In this document: positions 24,849 through 33,204 of the stretch, piece by piece
Numbering within the stretch: the first letter of the stretch is position 1
How the letters are laid out: each line of letters starts with the position of its first letter
Assembly: GCF_004355225.1 (NCBI RefSeq)
Contig: NZ_CP037933.1
Location: forward strand, 2,418,001 to 2,482,000
DNA: 64,000 bases
Direction of reading: 5' to 3'
Source of the DNA: Flavobacterium nackdongense
Lineage (GTDB): Bacteria; Bacteroidota; Bacteroidia; Flavobacteriales; Flavobacteriaceae
The notes under the pieces: generated by a model
Databases searched by the model: none
What the model was told of the DNA's origin: nothing
The model's input: the letters and a program-made list of their open reading frames with translations, nothing else
Translations under genes and position numbers: made by a program

Positions 24849-25406
24849 ATGGAACTATACAACTACCTAAAATCCCTCCACCTCATCTTTGTCATCACTT
24901 GGTTTGCTGGACTATTTTATATTGTTCGCTTGTTTGTGTATCAAATTGAGGCCAACGACAAACCATCGCCCGAAAAGGAGATTTTGCAAAAACAATACAA
25001 AATAATGACCTATCGTTTGTGGTACATTATCACCTGGCCATCAGCGGTTTTGGCGAGTATTTTTGCGTTTTGGATGTTGTTTTTTACGGATATTGGAAAA
25101 GCTTGGTTGCAAATGCCTTGGATGCACGTAAAACTTGGCTTCATTTTTGTGCTGTATTTGTACCATTATAAATGCCATAAAATATACCTCGAATTGCAAA
25201 ACGACGAAGTAAAATACACTACAAATTATATGCGTTTGTGGAACGAAGGTGCTACAATTATACTGTTTGCCGTAGTATTTTTGGTCATCCTGAAAAACGC
25301 CGTCAATTGGATTTATGGCGTGGTCGGAATTATATTGTTTTCCGTATTGATTATGTTGGGATTTCAATTTTATAAACGAATTCGTGAGAGAAAATCTAAC
25401 CACTAA
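24849..25406 (+). CDS. hemJ: HemJ-type protoporphyrinogen IX oxidase (CopD/UPF0093 family)
   Basis: 185 residues from the ATG at 24849. A longer frame opens at a TTG inside the hairpin and is rejected. Five membrane segments: ~5-28, ~58-80, ~90-108, ~128-150 and ~152-170. The family histidine in YLKSLHLIFVITWFAGLFYI, the WHVK-like PWMHVKLGF and Arg/Trp motif RLWNEGATI are present. HemJ oxidises protoporphyrinogen IX to protoporphyrin IX in the cytoplasmic membrane, the step before HemH, which is encoded immediately upstream. No HemG or HemY is seen in the window, consistent with HemJ filling that step. Confidence 0.88.
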   Translation: MELYNYLKSLHLIFVITWFAGLFYIVRLFVYQIEANDKPSPEKEILQKQYKIMTYRLWYIITWPSAVLASIFAFWMLFFTDIGKAWLQMPWMHVKLGFIFVLYLYHYKCHKIYLELQNDEVKYTTNYMRLWNEGATIILFAVVFLVILKNAVNWIYGVVGIILFSVLIMLGFQFYKRIRERKSNH

Positions 25407-25476
25407 GTTCACAAAGGACGCACGAAGAACACTATAAAAATTTGTGAACTTTGTGCCTTCTTTGTGTCTTTGTGGT
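25399..25476. repeat. Inverted intergenic repeat before the sensor kinase
   Basis: Left arm begins ACCACTAAGTTCACAAAGG and the right arm ends CTTTGTGTCTTTGTGGT. The two pair with several mismatches around an A/T loop. The left arm overlaps the last bases of hemJ. A decayed relative lies between hemD and hemE. Confidence 0.55.
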
Positions 25477-25488
25477 AAAATAAAAAAT

Positions 25489-26961
25489 ATGCTTAAAAAC
25501 TTCAAGATATCAATGCTTTCGTTGCGAATCAGGATTTTCCTTTCGATGATTGTAATGATTATTGTAGCTTCAGTATTATTGGCATCCATTTCGATTTTTC
25601 AATTCAAGAATAAAGCAAAACAGTACCATCAAGAGCGATTAGAATACAAAGAAGGAGCCATCAAAGAGAACATCAATTACGTACTAACTAACACTACTTA
25701 TCCGCTTACGCCCAATAATTTAGCACTGATATTCAAAGATAAAATTCACGAATTATCAGACATTCACAACCTCGAAATCAACATTTATGACTTGGATGGG
25801 CATTTATTAAAATCTTCGAAATCGAGATTTTCTATCGACGCTGCAGCTCCACCCATTCCAAAATACATTCTAAAACTAGTTCAATCTTCTATTGAAAAAC
25901 GCTATGTTGACATTAAAAATAGCGACGGCAAAAAGAATCGTTCTTCCTATAGTTTAATAAAAGACGATAAATTCAAACCTCTCGGAATCCTGAATTTGCC
26001 TTATGTCGAGGACGATAGTTATTACCAAACAGAACTTAAAAATTTCTTGATTGGTTTGGCGCAAGTGTATAGTTTTATGCTTTTGGTGGCTTTTGCAGTG
26101 GCTTATTTTTTGTCTTCTTACATTACAAAATCGCTGAAAACCATTTCGGACAAATTAAGCGAAACCAGTTTAAACCAGAAAAACGAAAAAATCGTCCTCG
26201 AAGCCAGCAGCAAAGAAATCAACCTTTTGATTAATGCATATAATGCAATGGTCGATGAACTCGAAGAAAGCGCCTTGAAATTAGCTCAAAGCGAACGCGA
26301 AGAAGCTTGGCAAGAAATGGCCAAACAAGTAGCGCACGAAATCAAAAATCCGCTGACGCCAATGCGATTGACGGTGCAAAGTTTTCAGCGAAAATTCGAC
26401 CCGAACGACCCGAACTTGAAACAAAAAATCAACGATTATTCTGAAACCTTGATTCAGCAAATCGATACGATGAGTTCTGTGGCTTCGGCATTTTCGAACT
26501 TTGCTTCGATGCCGGCGCAACAAGACGAAACCTTGAATGTGGTAGAGGTGGTCGAACTGACTATGGAAATCTTTAACGAAGATTATATCCATTTTAAGGC
26601 CGAAGAAAAAGAAATTATTTCGAAAATAGACCGTACACAACTCATACGAATCATTACCAATTTGGTCAAAAATGCCATTCAAGCTTTTCCCGAAAACCAA
26701 GAGAACAAGGCCGTTTGTGTCAATATCAAAAAAGTGTTCGACAATGTCATCATCACGGTTGCTGACAATGGAATTGGAATTGCAGCAGCAGATTTCAATC
26801 GGATTTTTGAACCTAAATTCACCACCAAATCCAGCGGAATGGGCTTGGGACTTGGTATCATCAAAAATATAATCGAAAACTACAAAGGAACCATTAACCT
26901 TGAATCACAAAAAGGAAAAGGAACCACATTTACTGTTTCGCTTCCAATAACCAATAAATAA
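25489..26961 (+). CDS. Membrane sensor histidine kinase (NtrY-like)
   Basis: 490 residues from the ATG at 25489. Two transmembrane helices (~14-36 and ~185-207) bracket a ~150-residue periplasmic sensor domain. A HAMP domain (~208-260) is followed by a HisKA domain with the phospho-accepting His283 (VAHEIKNPLTPMRL), the N box (LVKNAIQAF) and G boxes (DNGIGI, GMGLGLGI) of the ATPase. The H-box sequence and layout resemble NtrY kinases. No response-regulator gene is adjacent, so the partner is unknown. The enoyl-CoA hydratase gene follows after 7 bases. Confidence 0.9.
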   Translation: MLKNFKISMLSLRIRIFLSMIVMIIVASVLLASISIFQFKNKAKQYHQERLEYKEGAIKENINYVLTNTTYPLTPNNLALIFKDKIHELSDIHNLEINIYDLDGHLLKSSKSRFSIDAAAPPIPKYILKLVQSSIEKRYVDIKNSDGKKNRSSYSLIKDDKFKPLGILNLPYVEDDSYYQTELKNFLIGLAQVYSFMLLVAFAVAYFLSSYITKSLKTISDKLSETSLNQKNEKIVLEASSKEINLLINAYNAMVDELEESALKLAQSEREEAWQEMAKQVAHEIKNPLTPMRLTVQSFQRKFDPNDPNLKQKINDYSETLIQQIDTMSSVASAFSNFASMPAQQDETLNVVEVVELTMEIFNEDYIHFKAEEKEIISKIDRTQLIRIITNLVKNAIQAFPENQENKAVCVNIKKVFDNVIITVADNGIGIAAADFNRIFEPKFTTKSSGMGLGLGIIKNIIENYKGTINLESQKGKGTTFTVSLPITNK

Positions 26962-26968
26962 ATTCAAT

Positions 26969-27751
26969 ATGACATTAGAAAATATCATTTTAGAACAGGA
27001 AAAAGGCATTGCCACCATTTTTATCCATCGTCCCGATAAGTTAAATGCACTAAACAAAGCCACGATTCAAGAATTGCACGAAACCTTAGCATTAATTGAT
27101 AACAATCCAGATGTTCGCGTGGTTATCATTACCGGAAGCGGAGAAAAAGCATTTGTGGCTGGTGCCGATATTGCCGAATTTGCTCATTTTTCTACTGAAG
27201 AAGGAGAACAACTAGCGGCAAAAGGGCAACAACTTTTATTCGATTTTATAGAAAATATGAAAACTCCTGTAATCGCTGCCATCAATGGTTTTGCCCTTGG
27301 TGGAGGATTAGAATTGGCTATGGCTTGTCATTTTAGAATCGCTTCGGATAATGCTAAAATGGGTTTACCGGAAACTTCACTTGGCGTGATTCCGGGTTAT
27401 GGTGGAACGCAGCGCTTGCCGCAACTTATTGGTAAAGGTCGCGCGATGGAAATGATTCTAACTGCCGGAATGATTGATGCCGAAACCGCAAAAAATTACG
27501 GCTTAGTGAATCAAGTCGTACCTCAATCGGAACTTATTGGCTTCTGCACGGGAATTGCTCAAAAAATAATGCGAAATTCCCCTGTGGCTATTGCTAAAGC
27601 TATCGAAGCTGTTAACGCGAATTATACTTCTGGAGTCAATGGCTTTGATGTTGAAATCAAAAATTTTGGAGCTTGTTTTGCTACTGATGATTTCAAAGAA
27701 GGAACAACCGCTTTTTTAGAGAAAAGAAAGGCGGAGTTTACAGGGAAATAA
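26969..27751 (+). CDS. Enoyl-CoA hydratase/isomerase (crotonase family)
   Basis: 260 residues, standard crotonase length. The oxyanion-hole segments (FVAGADIAEF and FALGGGLELAMACHFRIA) and the catalytic glutamate region (LPETSLGVIPGYGGTQRLP), with Glu in both expected positions, indicate a true hydratase rather than an isomerase only. It hydrates trans-2-enoyl-CoA in beta-oxidation or butanoate-type pathways. It lies 7 bases after the sensor kinase gene, so both are probably on one message; a functional link is not evident. Confidence 0.9.
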   Translation: MTLENIILEQEKGIATIFIHRPDKLNALNKATIQELHETLALIDNNPDVRVVIITGSGEKAFVAGADIAEFAHFSTEEGEQLAAKGQQLLFDFIENMKTPVIAAINGFALGGGLELAMACHFRIASDNAKMGLPETSLGVIPGYGGTQRLPQLIGKGRAMEMILTAGMIDAETAKNYGLVNQVVPQSELIGFCTGIAQKIMRNSPVAIAKAIEAVNANYTSGVNGFDVEIKNFGACFATDDFKEGTTAFLEKRKAEFTGK

Positions 27752-27762
27752 AAAAGTTGGCG

Positions 27763-27797
27763 GTGTTCAGTTCCGAGGCTTCGGGATTAGTGTTCAG
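27763..27797. repeat. Small palindrome flanked by 8-base direct repeats
   Basis: The palindrome TTCCGAGGCTTCGGGA (27771-27786) lies between two GTGTTCAG copies (27763-27770 and 27790-27797). It is similar in kind to the TCCCGAGAATTCGGGA palindrome inside rnpA. Confidence 0.45.
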
Positions 27798-27833
27798 TTG
27801 CATTTCTGTTTAAGAAAATATTTATAGTTATTT

Positions 27834-29516
27834 ATGAAAAAAATTATTTGTTTGTCGTTATTTATGTTGTTGTTTATTTCGAGTTTTGCTCAAGAAATTC
27901 CCTTTAAAATTCAAAAAAGCGAAGTGTTTAAAGATGAATATAAGGAATCTCAAATTGTGTTATCTGAAGCAGATGGAACTGGCGGGTTTTTGATTGTTCG
28001 TTCCTATAACGGTAAAGGAATTTCACCAAATAGAGGTTTTTATTTTGAACATTATGATAGTAATCTAAAACTACTTAATGAATACGATTTTCAAATAACA
28101 CATACCAACGGACATAAATATGCCTCCACTCTGGGTATTGTTAAGACGGAAACTGTTTTCAGAATTATTGATATGTATTATGACATAAATCAAAAAGCCT
28201 ATATATGTAATGCAAATTCAATAAGCAAAAATAATTTTAAACCAGAAAGTAAAGAGTTATTTAGATTAACTCGTGATGAATTAAAACAATATGGAAGCTT
28301 CTCACTTAATGATATTTGTTACGAAAAAAACGATAAAAAAATGGCCAATAAAAACAATGGCTATTTTTCGGATACCTCGAGTGGAATTGCGCTAATGTCT
28401 GATGAAAATTCATTTTCTATTGCCATAGATTTTATGAGTAGTACTGGTTCGGAAGCCTTAAAATTATTTCTATTTGATAACCAATTAACAAAAAAAATAG
28501 ATCGGATTTTTATTAAAAAAGTCGCAGATCGCAAGTATATTTTTCAAAATATTGATTTGTCCAAGGATGGAAATTCCATTTTCCTACTAAGTAAATCCAT
28601 ATCCAAAGAGGCAAAATCCAAAACTGAAGGTGGAAAATATCAATATGAATTAACAAAATTCGAAGGTGAAAAAGATTTTTCTAAAACCTTTGATATTGGT
28701 GACCAATTTGTAGGCTCATTGAAAACCCTTTTTTTTAAAGAAAAATTGGTTTGTATCGGTTTTTACTCGGACATAAAAGACAAATATTTTGGAGGAGTTA
28801 GTTATTTTGAAATTGACCCCAATACTCTTGAAGTTCGCTTTTCAAAATTTAGCAAATTCACAGAACAATTTCTTATGGACAAGTACGGCAGAGTTAAGGA
28901 TAAGGAGCTAAAATCTTTAAAGTTTAAAAATATATTAATAACTGCAGAAAATGAAATTATCCTAAATGCTGAGGAAGCATACACCACTTCAAGTGGCGGA
29001 GGTTTTTCTGCAGGAATGGGTGCGCCTAGTATGGGAGGAACGAATGTTGGTGGGTTCAATTACGGAGGAACGACATTTGGAGGAGTGAGTGTTGGTATAA
29101 ACTATGGAGGTATTTACGAACAAACTTACAATCATTTAGACGATATTGTTAGTATAAAGCTTAGTGCTAAAGGTGATTTGATTTGGGCTAGAAATATTAA
29201 CAAGCGACAAACAGGTGACGGCTCTAGTTTTACATCCTATACTTCGGTATTAAATCAGACTAACGATGTGTTTTTCTTTATCAATGCCAAAGAAAAGATT
29301 AAAGAAATTAGTAACAATCGAATTCAATTTAAAGGAATTGGAAATGTAAACCTCATCCGAATTAATGAAAAAGGAGATTTCGAATACCAAAAAATCCTTG
29401 ACGATGACGAAAATGAAGTTCCATTTATGGTTGCAAACGGCATTAAATCCGGAAATTCCATTTTCTTTTTAGGAAGAAAAGGAAGTACTAAACAGCTTTT
29501 AAAAGTAACTTTGTAA
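27834..29516 (+). CDS. Secreted protein of unknown function, glycine-rich insert
   Basis: 560 residues with a signal peptide (residues 1-19, ISSFAQ). The body has repeated beta-strand-like blocks of the kind seen in propeller proteins (FKNLDLSKDGNSIFLLSK-type phrases), but no named domain. Around residues 385-425 there is a low-complexity Gly/Ser/Thr/Phe stretch (GGGFSAGMGAPSMGG, FNYGG, FGGVS). No type IX sorting domain is seen, so it is probably periplasmic or outer-membrane-attached. It is preceded by a small palindrome and followed by tandem A/T-rich repeats. Confidence 0.6.
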   Translation: MKKIICLSLFMLLFISSFAQEIPFKIQKSEVFKDEYKESQIVLSEADGTGGFLIVRSYNGKGISPNRGFYFEHYDSNLKLLNEYDFQITHTNGHKYASTLGIVKTETVFRIIDMYYDINQKAYICNANSISKNNFKPESKELFRLTRDELKQYGSFSLNDICYEKNDKKMANKNNGYFSDTSSGIALMSDENSFSIAIDFMSSTGSEALKLFLFDNQLTKKIDRIFIKKVADRKYIFQNIDLSKDGNSIFLLSKSISKEAKSKTEGGKYQYELTKFEGEKDFSKTFDIGDQFVGSLKTLFFKEKLVCIGFYSDIKDKYFGGVSYFEIDPNTLEVRFSKFSKFTEQFLMDKYGRVKDKELKSLKFKNILITAENEIILNAEEAYTTSSGGGFSAGMGAPSMGGTNVGGFNYGGTTFGGVSVGINYGGIYEQTYNHLDDIVSIKLSAKGDLIWARNINKRQTGDGSSFTSYTSVLNQTNDVFFFINAKEKIKEISNNRIQFKGIGNVNLIRINEKGDFEYQKILDDDENEVPFMVANGIKSGNSIFFLGRKGSTKQLLKVTL

Positions 29517-29522
29517 ATTTAA

Positions 29523-29607
29523 AATATCAAATTATTATACTTTTTTGATATTGTAATATCAAATTATTATATTTTTTTGATATTGTAATATCAAATTATT
29601 ATATATT
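29523..29607. repeat. Tandem 32-base A/T-rich repeats before the AAA ATPase gene
   Basis: Units at 29523-29554 and 29555-29586 plus a partial third to ~29607. Each unit contains a dyad ATATCAAA ... TTTGATAT. The third unit ends in a TATATTTG -7 box, so the array overlaps the promoter of the following gene. Confidence 0.8.
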
Positions 29608-29609
29608 TG
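29602..29609 (+). promoter_or_regulatory. -7 promoter element for the ATPase gene
   Basis: TATATTTG fits TAnnTTTG and lies 20 bases before the ATG at 29629. A TTG at 29583-29585 is 16 bases upstream. Copies one and two of the repeat carry the variants TATACTTT and TATATTTT in place of a perfect box. Confidence 0.55.
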
Positions 29610-29628
29610 CATTGTAAATGAGTGCAAA

Positions 29629-30747
29629 ATGATAAATAGAACCTCCCAAACCGAAATTGACAGCTATCTTTTTAAAGGAAAAGCAATCTTGGTATTTGGC
29701 GCAAGACAAGTAGGCAAAACCTCTTTGATAAAAAACACCATTAAGGACCAATCCTATTTGTTGCTCAATGGAGATGAACCCGACACTCAACTTTTACTAG
29801 AAAACATCACTACCGACAGGCTAAAAGCCTTAATTGGAGATAGTAAAATATTGGTTATTGACGAGGCGCAAATGATTCACAATATTGGTTTACTCATCAA
29901 GCGAATGGTCGATAATTATCCCGAAATTCAAGTGATCGCCTCTGGAAGTAGCGCGTTTGAACTAGCAGACAAAACCAAGGAATCGATGGTTGGGAGAAAA
30001 GAAGAATTACAGCTTTTTCCTTTGAGTTACGGCGAAATGGTCAAACATTCTAATTTTATCGAAGAAACCCGATTGGTTCCGCATCGTTTGGTTTATGGCT
30101 ATTATCCCGAAGTGGTCAGTAATCCAGGAAAAGAAGAAAAAATCCTCAATGATTTGGTCGAAGGTTTTCTCTATAAAGACATTCTGAACTTGGAAGGCGT
30201 AAAAAAATCTGCGACTTTACATCGGTTGGTACAAATGTTGGCGTACCGAATTGGTAGCGAAATTAGTTATAATTCTCTAGCCAATGATTTAGGATTAAAC
30301 CGATTGACGGTGGAAAAATACATTGATATTCTGGAGAAAAACTTTATTGTTTTTAGCTTAAATGCCTATAGCCAAAACCAAGATAACGAACTCAAAAAAG
30401 GGAGAAAAGTATATTTTTGGGATAATGGTTTACGCAATCGAATTATCAAGAACTTTAACCCAATTGAGTTGAGGGATGATTTTGGTGCATTGTGGGAAAA
30501 CTTTGTAATCAGCGAAAGAAAGAAAAAACTAGGCTATGAAAATCAGTTTATAGACACTTATTTTTGGAGAAATACCCAACAAGCCGAAATTGATTATTTG
30601 GAGATAAAAAATACCGAAATTGAGGCTTTTGAAATCAAATACAATCCGAATCAGAAAGTGCGATTTACAAAGTCTTTTACCGAAAAGTATCATCCAAAAA
30701 CAACTCAAGTGATTCACAAAGAGAACTTTTGGGATTATCTGATTTGA
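29629..30747 (+). CDS. AAA-family ATPase with DUF4143 nuclease-like domain
   Basis: 372 residues. The N-terminal AAA_14 domain has Walker A GARQVGKTSLI (~residues 24-34) and Walker B ILVIDEAQ (~80-87). A middle winged-helix segment (SYNSLANDLGLNRLTVEKYI) follows. The C-terminal DUF4143 region ends in IDTYFWRNTQQAEIDYLE and EAFEIKYN, a PD-(D/E)xK-like pattern. The family is widespread, mostly uncharacterised, and often acquired horizontally. No partner gene is adjacent. The gene is intact and has its own repeat-embedded promoter. Confidence 0.85.
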   Translation: MINRTSQTEIDSYLFKGKAILVFGARQVGKTSLIKNTIKDQSYLLLNGDEPDTQLLLENITTDRLKALIGDSKILVIDEAQMIHNIGLLIKRMVDNYPEIQVIASGSSAFELADKTKESMVGRKEELQLFPLSYGEMVKHSNFIEETRLVPHRLVYGYYPEVVSNPGKEEKILNDLVEGFLYKDILNLEGVKKSATLHRLVQMLAYRIGSEISYNSLANDLGLNRLTVEKYIDILEKNFIVFSLNAYSQNQDNELKKGRKVYFWDNGLRNRIIKNFNPIELRDDFGALWENFVISERKKKLGYENQFIDTYFWRNTQQAEIDYLEIKNTEIEAFEIKYNPNQKVRFTKSFTEKYHPKTTQVIHKENFWDYLI

Positions 30748-30751
30748 ATCA

Positions 30752-30784
30752 AAACCTATGAGGTTTTTAAAACCTAATAGGTTT
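30752..30784. terminator. Hairpin after the ATPase gene
   Basis: AAACCTATGAGGTTT and AAACCTAATAGGTTT form overlapping inverted repeats directly after the stop codon. They can form a terminator-like hairpin, but the motif also recurs as a small dispersed repeat type in such genomes. Confidence 0.45.
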
Positions 30785-30825
30785 GAATTGACAATCAATT
30801 ATTAAAAATTAAAAAAAATCAACCT

Positions 30826-31221
30826 ATGTCCTTCCAACCTGTATTTGCGCAATTCTGGGAAAAAGTAAAAGAAAGTATCGAAAACCATACTTACGCCAAA
30901 TTAACTTTGGCAAAAACCATTGGCGATACCGAATTGAAGAACATTTATGTGCGCCCAGTTTTGAACAATGATGTCCTTAGTATGTCTATTACTGCACGTT
31001 ACAAAACCGAAGAAATAGAAAGTTTCCATTCACTGGAAGAAGCTTTTTTTGTTTTGGCTCCGTATATGAACAATCCGTTTTTGACTGCAATTCTATTTAC
31101 CACCGAAGGCGATTTTACATTCAAACTCAACAAAAAACGCGTGGGAAGTATTATCGAGCAAGCACCCACTTTCAAGAATGCTTCGGATGTGATTTTGGAA
31201 ATGAAGGAAAAAGGAATTTGA
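30826..31221 (+). CDS. Conserved hypothetical protein, 131 residues
   Basis: Soluble, no signal peptide. It starts MSFQPVFAQFWEKVKESIEN and contains strand-rich segments ELKNIYVRPVLNNDVLSMSITARYK (read in two parts) and FTFKLNKKRVGSIIEQAPTF. No domain recognised. The ATG is preceded by an A-rich leader. It stands alone between the ATPase gene and a convergent HD hydrolase gene. Coding is supported by its length, normal composition and start context; the function is unknown. Confidence 0.65.
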   Translation: MSFQPVFAQFWEKVKESIENHTYAKLTLAKTIGDTELKNIYVRPVLNNDVLSMSITARYKTEEIESFHSLEEAFFVLAPYMNNPFLTAILFTTEGDFTFKLNKKRVGSIIEQAPTFKNASDVILEMKEKGI

Positions 31222-31336
31222 TTGATGATTTCAGATTAACGATTTTTGATTTCAGATTTAGTGTTGATAAATAAAGATTCTTGATTTTGTGAAGATACAT
31301 CTGAATTCGACAATCATTATTCTACAAGCTAAAATC

Positions 31337-31990
31337 CTACTTCTCCCCGTCCCATTCTGCATAAAACTGCGAAAGGAAACCTTCCATATATCGGTGTCTT
31401 TCTTTGGCTATTTGTTTTCCAGTTTCAGTATTCATTTTGTCTTTTAGCAACAATAATTTTTCGTAGAAATGATTGATTGTTGGTGCTTGACTGTTTTTAT
31501 ATTCTTCCTTACTCATACTGAGTTTTGGAGCAATATTCGGATTGTGCAAAGGTCTGTTCTTGAAACCTCCATAATTAAACGCTCTGGCAATGCCAATGGC
31601 GCCAATAGCGTCCAAACGGTCGGCATCCTGAACGATATCCAATTCGATAGAAGAGAATAACTTTTCAGCATTTCCACCTTTAAAAGAGACGTTTTCTATG
31701 ATGTTAATCACGTGCTGAATCGTGGCTTCGTCAACATTTTCACTTTCAAGAAATTCTCGGGCTATTTTGGGCCCAATAGTTTCGTCTCCGTTATGGAATT
31801 TACTGTCGGCAATATCGTGTAGCAAAGCCCCTAATTTTACCACATTAGCATCACAAACTTCACCATCGGCAATTAACAAGGCGTTTTTATACACTCGTTC
31901 AATGTGAAACCAATCGTGTCCGCCTTCGGCATTTTCCAGCTTTGACTTTACAAAAAGGATGGTTTTGTTGACTATTTCTGAATAACCCAT
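31337..31990 (-). CDS. HD-domain phosphohydrolase
   Basis: 217 residues. The HD-superfamily metal ligands are visible: His in GGHDWFHIERVYKNAL (~residues 23-38), the HD pair in GALLHDIADSKF (~53-64), and the distal Asp in DIVQDADRLDAIGAIGIARAF (~130-150). The pattern matches the YedJ/YpgQ-like group of small metal-dependent phosphohydrolases acting on nucleotides. The exact substrate cannot be read from sequence. It is convergent with the preceding gene and downstream of the desaturase gene, with a terminator between them. Confidence 0.87.
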   Translation of the reverse strand: MGYSEIVNKTILFVKSKLENAEGGHDWFHIERVYKNALLIADGEVCDANVVKLGALLHDIADSKFHNGDETIGPKIAREFLESENVDEATIQHVINIIENVSFKGGNAEKLFSSIELDIVQDADRLDAIGAIGIARAFNYGGFKNRPLHNPNIAPKLSMSKEEYKNSQAPTINHFYEKLLLLKDKMNTETGKQIAKERHRYMEGFLSQFYAEWDGEK

Positions 31991-32014
31991 ATTTCAAGTT
32001 TTTTTATAAAAAAA

Positions 32015-32048
32015 GCTGATTTTTAAAGTTTTAAATTCAAAAATCAGC
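32015..32048 (-). terminator. Terminator-like hairpin downstream of the desaturase gene
   Basis: Arms GCTGATTTTT (32015-32024) and AAAAATCAGC (32039-32048) form a perfect 10-base stem. On the minus strand it is followed by a T-run (32002-32014 contains A/T runs), suited to ending the desaturase transcript. Confidence 0.65.
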
Positions 32049-32151
32049 AATTCAATATTTTAATCAATTTTAGTAGCAATGGCAATTTCAAATAAGTTAA
32101 TCCTAAAATCAACTTTGCATTCCAACCAATCTGAAATCTACATTCTGCAAT

Positions 32152-33138
32152 CTATAATCGCGCAGGTTCTACCCATTTGAATTGAAATGACTCTTGTGGA
32201 ATGACCAATCTTTCTGAAATTCTCGCCATTCTAGCTGGTAATTTCATCAGATAATCTCTCGCTTTTTCAGCTTCATCGGTCAAATTGCCTATTTTTTCGA
32301 TCTCCCACTTATCGATCAACTTTTGCATAATATCCACATAATCGTTGGCGGTGTACACTCCAATTCGTTGTGCCGAATCTGAGAAATGTTCAAAAGCAGA
32401 ACTAATTTTTTGTCCCGATTCTCTCAAGAAATGCGCTGGCATTACGATTTTGGCTTTCATCATATATTGAAAAGCAAGCATCATTTCACTTGGATCAATT
32501 TTGAAAATTTGGTTCACAAATTCGCTATACGCCAAGTGATGACGCATCTCGTCACCTGCGACCATTTTGCACATTTTGGCTAATTTGGTGTCACCATAAC
32601 TTTTGGCCAATTGCGATACTCGATTGTGCGAAACATAAGTCGCCAATTCCTGAAAACTGGTATACACAAAGTTTTTATAAGGATCTCTTCCGGTTCCAAT
32701 ATCGAATCCATCATTGATCAAATGTTGCGTTGTCATTTCGATTTCGCGCATATTCACACGACCCGATAAATAAAGGTATTTGTTCAATAAATCACCGTGA
32801 CGGTTTTCTTCACCGGTCCATTGGCGCACCCATTTAGACCACCCATTTCTAGCTTCATTATCTACCCCTTCCACTTCCATCAACCAGTTTTCGTAGGTTG
32901 GCAAAGCTTCTTCGGTAATCATATCACCTACCATTGCAACCCAAAAGTCGTAAGGCAAATCTTTGGATATTTCTCTTAGTTCCTTTACTTCTTCAAGGAA
33001 ATTATCGCTTTCTGAATTAGGCAAAAAATCAGAAGGTTGCCAAATCTTTTCAACTGGAATTAAATACTGGTCAACGTAGGCGCTGACATTTTTCTCTAGA
33101 AATTGCATCACTTCTAGTCTTATGTTTTTTATTGACAT
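32152..33138 (-). CDS. Acyl-ACP desaturase (ferritin-like diiron)
   Basis: 328 residues. The diiron carboxylate-helix motifs E-E-N-R-H (WTGEENRHGDLLNKYLYL) and D-E-M-R-H (MVAGDEMRHHLAYSEF) are both present, as in soluble plant-type stearoyl-ACP desaturases. The enzyme introduces a cis double bond in acyl-ACP using O2 and ferredoxin. Its position next to two acyltransferase genes on the same strand fits membrane-lipid synthesis. A -7 box lies upstream at 33190-33197. Confidence 0.92.
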   Translation of the reverse strand: MSIKNIRLEVMQFLEKNVSAYVDQYLIPVEKIWQPSDFLPNSESDNFLEEVKELREISKDLPYDFWVAMVGDMITEEALPTYENWLMEVEGVDNEARNGWSKWVRQWTGEENRHGDLLNKYLYLSGRVNMREIEMTTQHLINDGFDIGTGRDPYKNFVYTSFQELATYVSHNRVSQLAKSYGDTKLAKMCKMVAGDEMRHHLAYSEFVNQIFKIDPSEMMLAFQYMMKAKIVMPAHFLRESGQKISSAFEHFSDSAQRIGVYTANDYVDIMQKLIDKWEIEKIGNLTDEAEKARDYLMKLPARMARISERLVIPQESFQFKWVEPARL

Positions 33139-33189
33139 TTTTGTTTTTGGTTTAATGAGTTTTAGGCCACAGATTTACCCAAGAATTTG

Positions 33190-33197
33190 CAAATGTA
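33190..33197 (-). promoter_or_regulatory. -7 promoter element for the desaturase gene
   Basis: TACATTTG on the minus strand, ~52 bases before the start codon and inside the 66-base gap after the acyltransferase gene. No clear -33 element. Confidence 0.4.
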
Positions 33198-33204
33198 CAC
33201 TTTT

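Noticed and set aside
29523..29607. CRISPR or minisatellite of wider extent
   Set aside because: The units are directly adjacent with no spacers and there are fewer than three copies.
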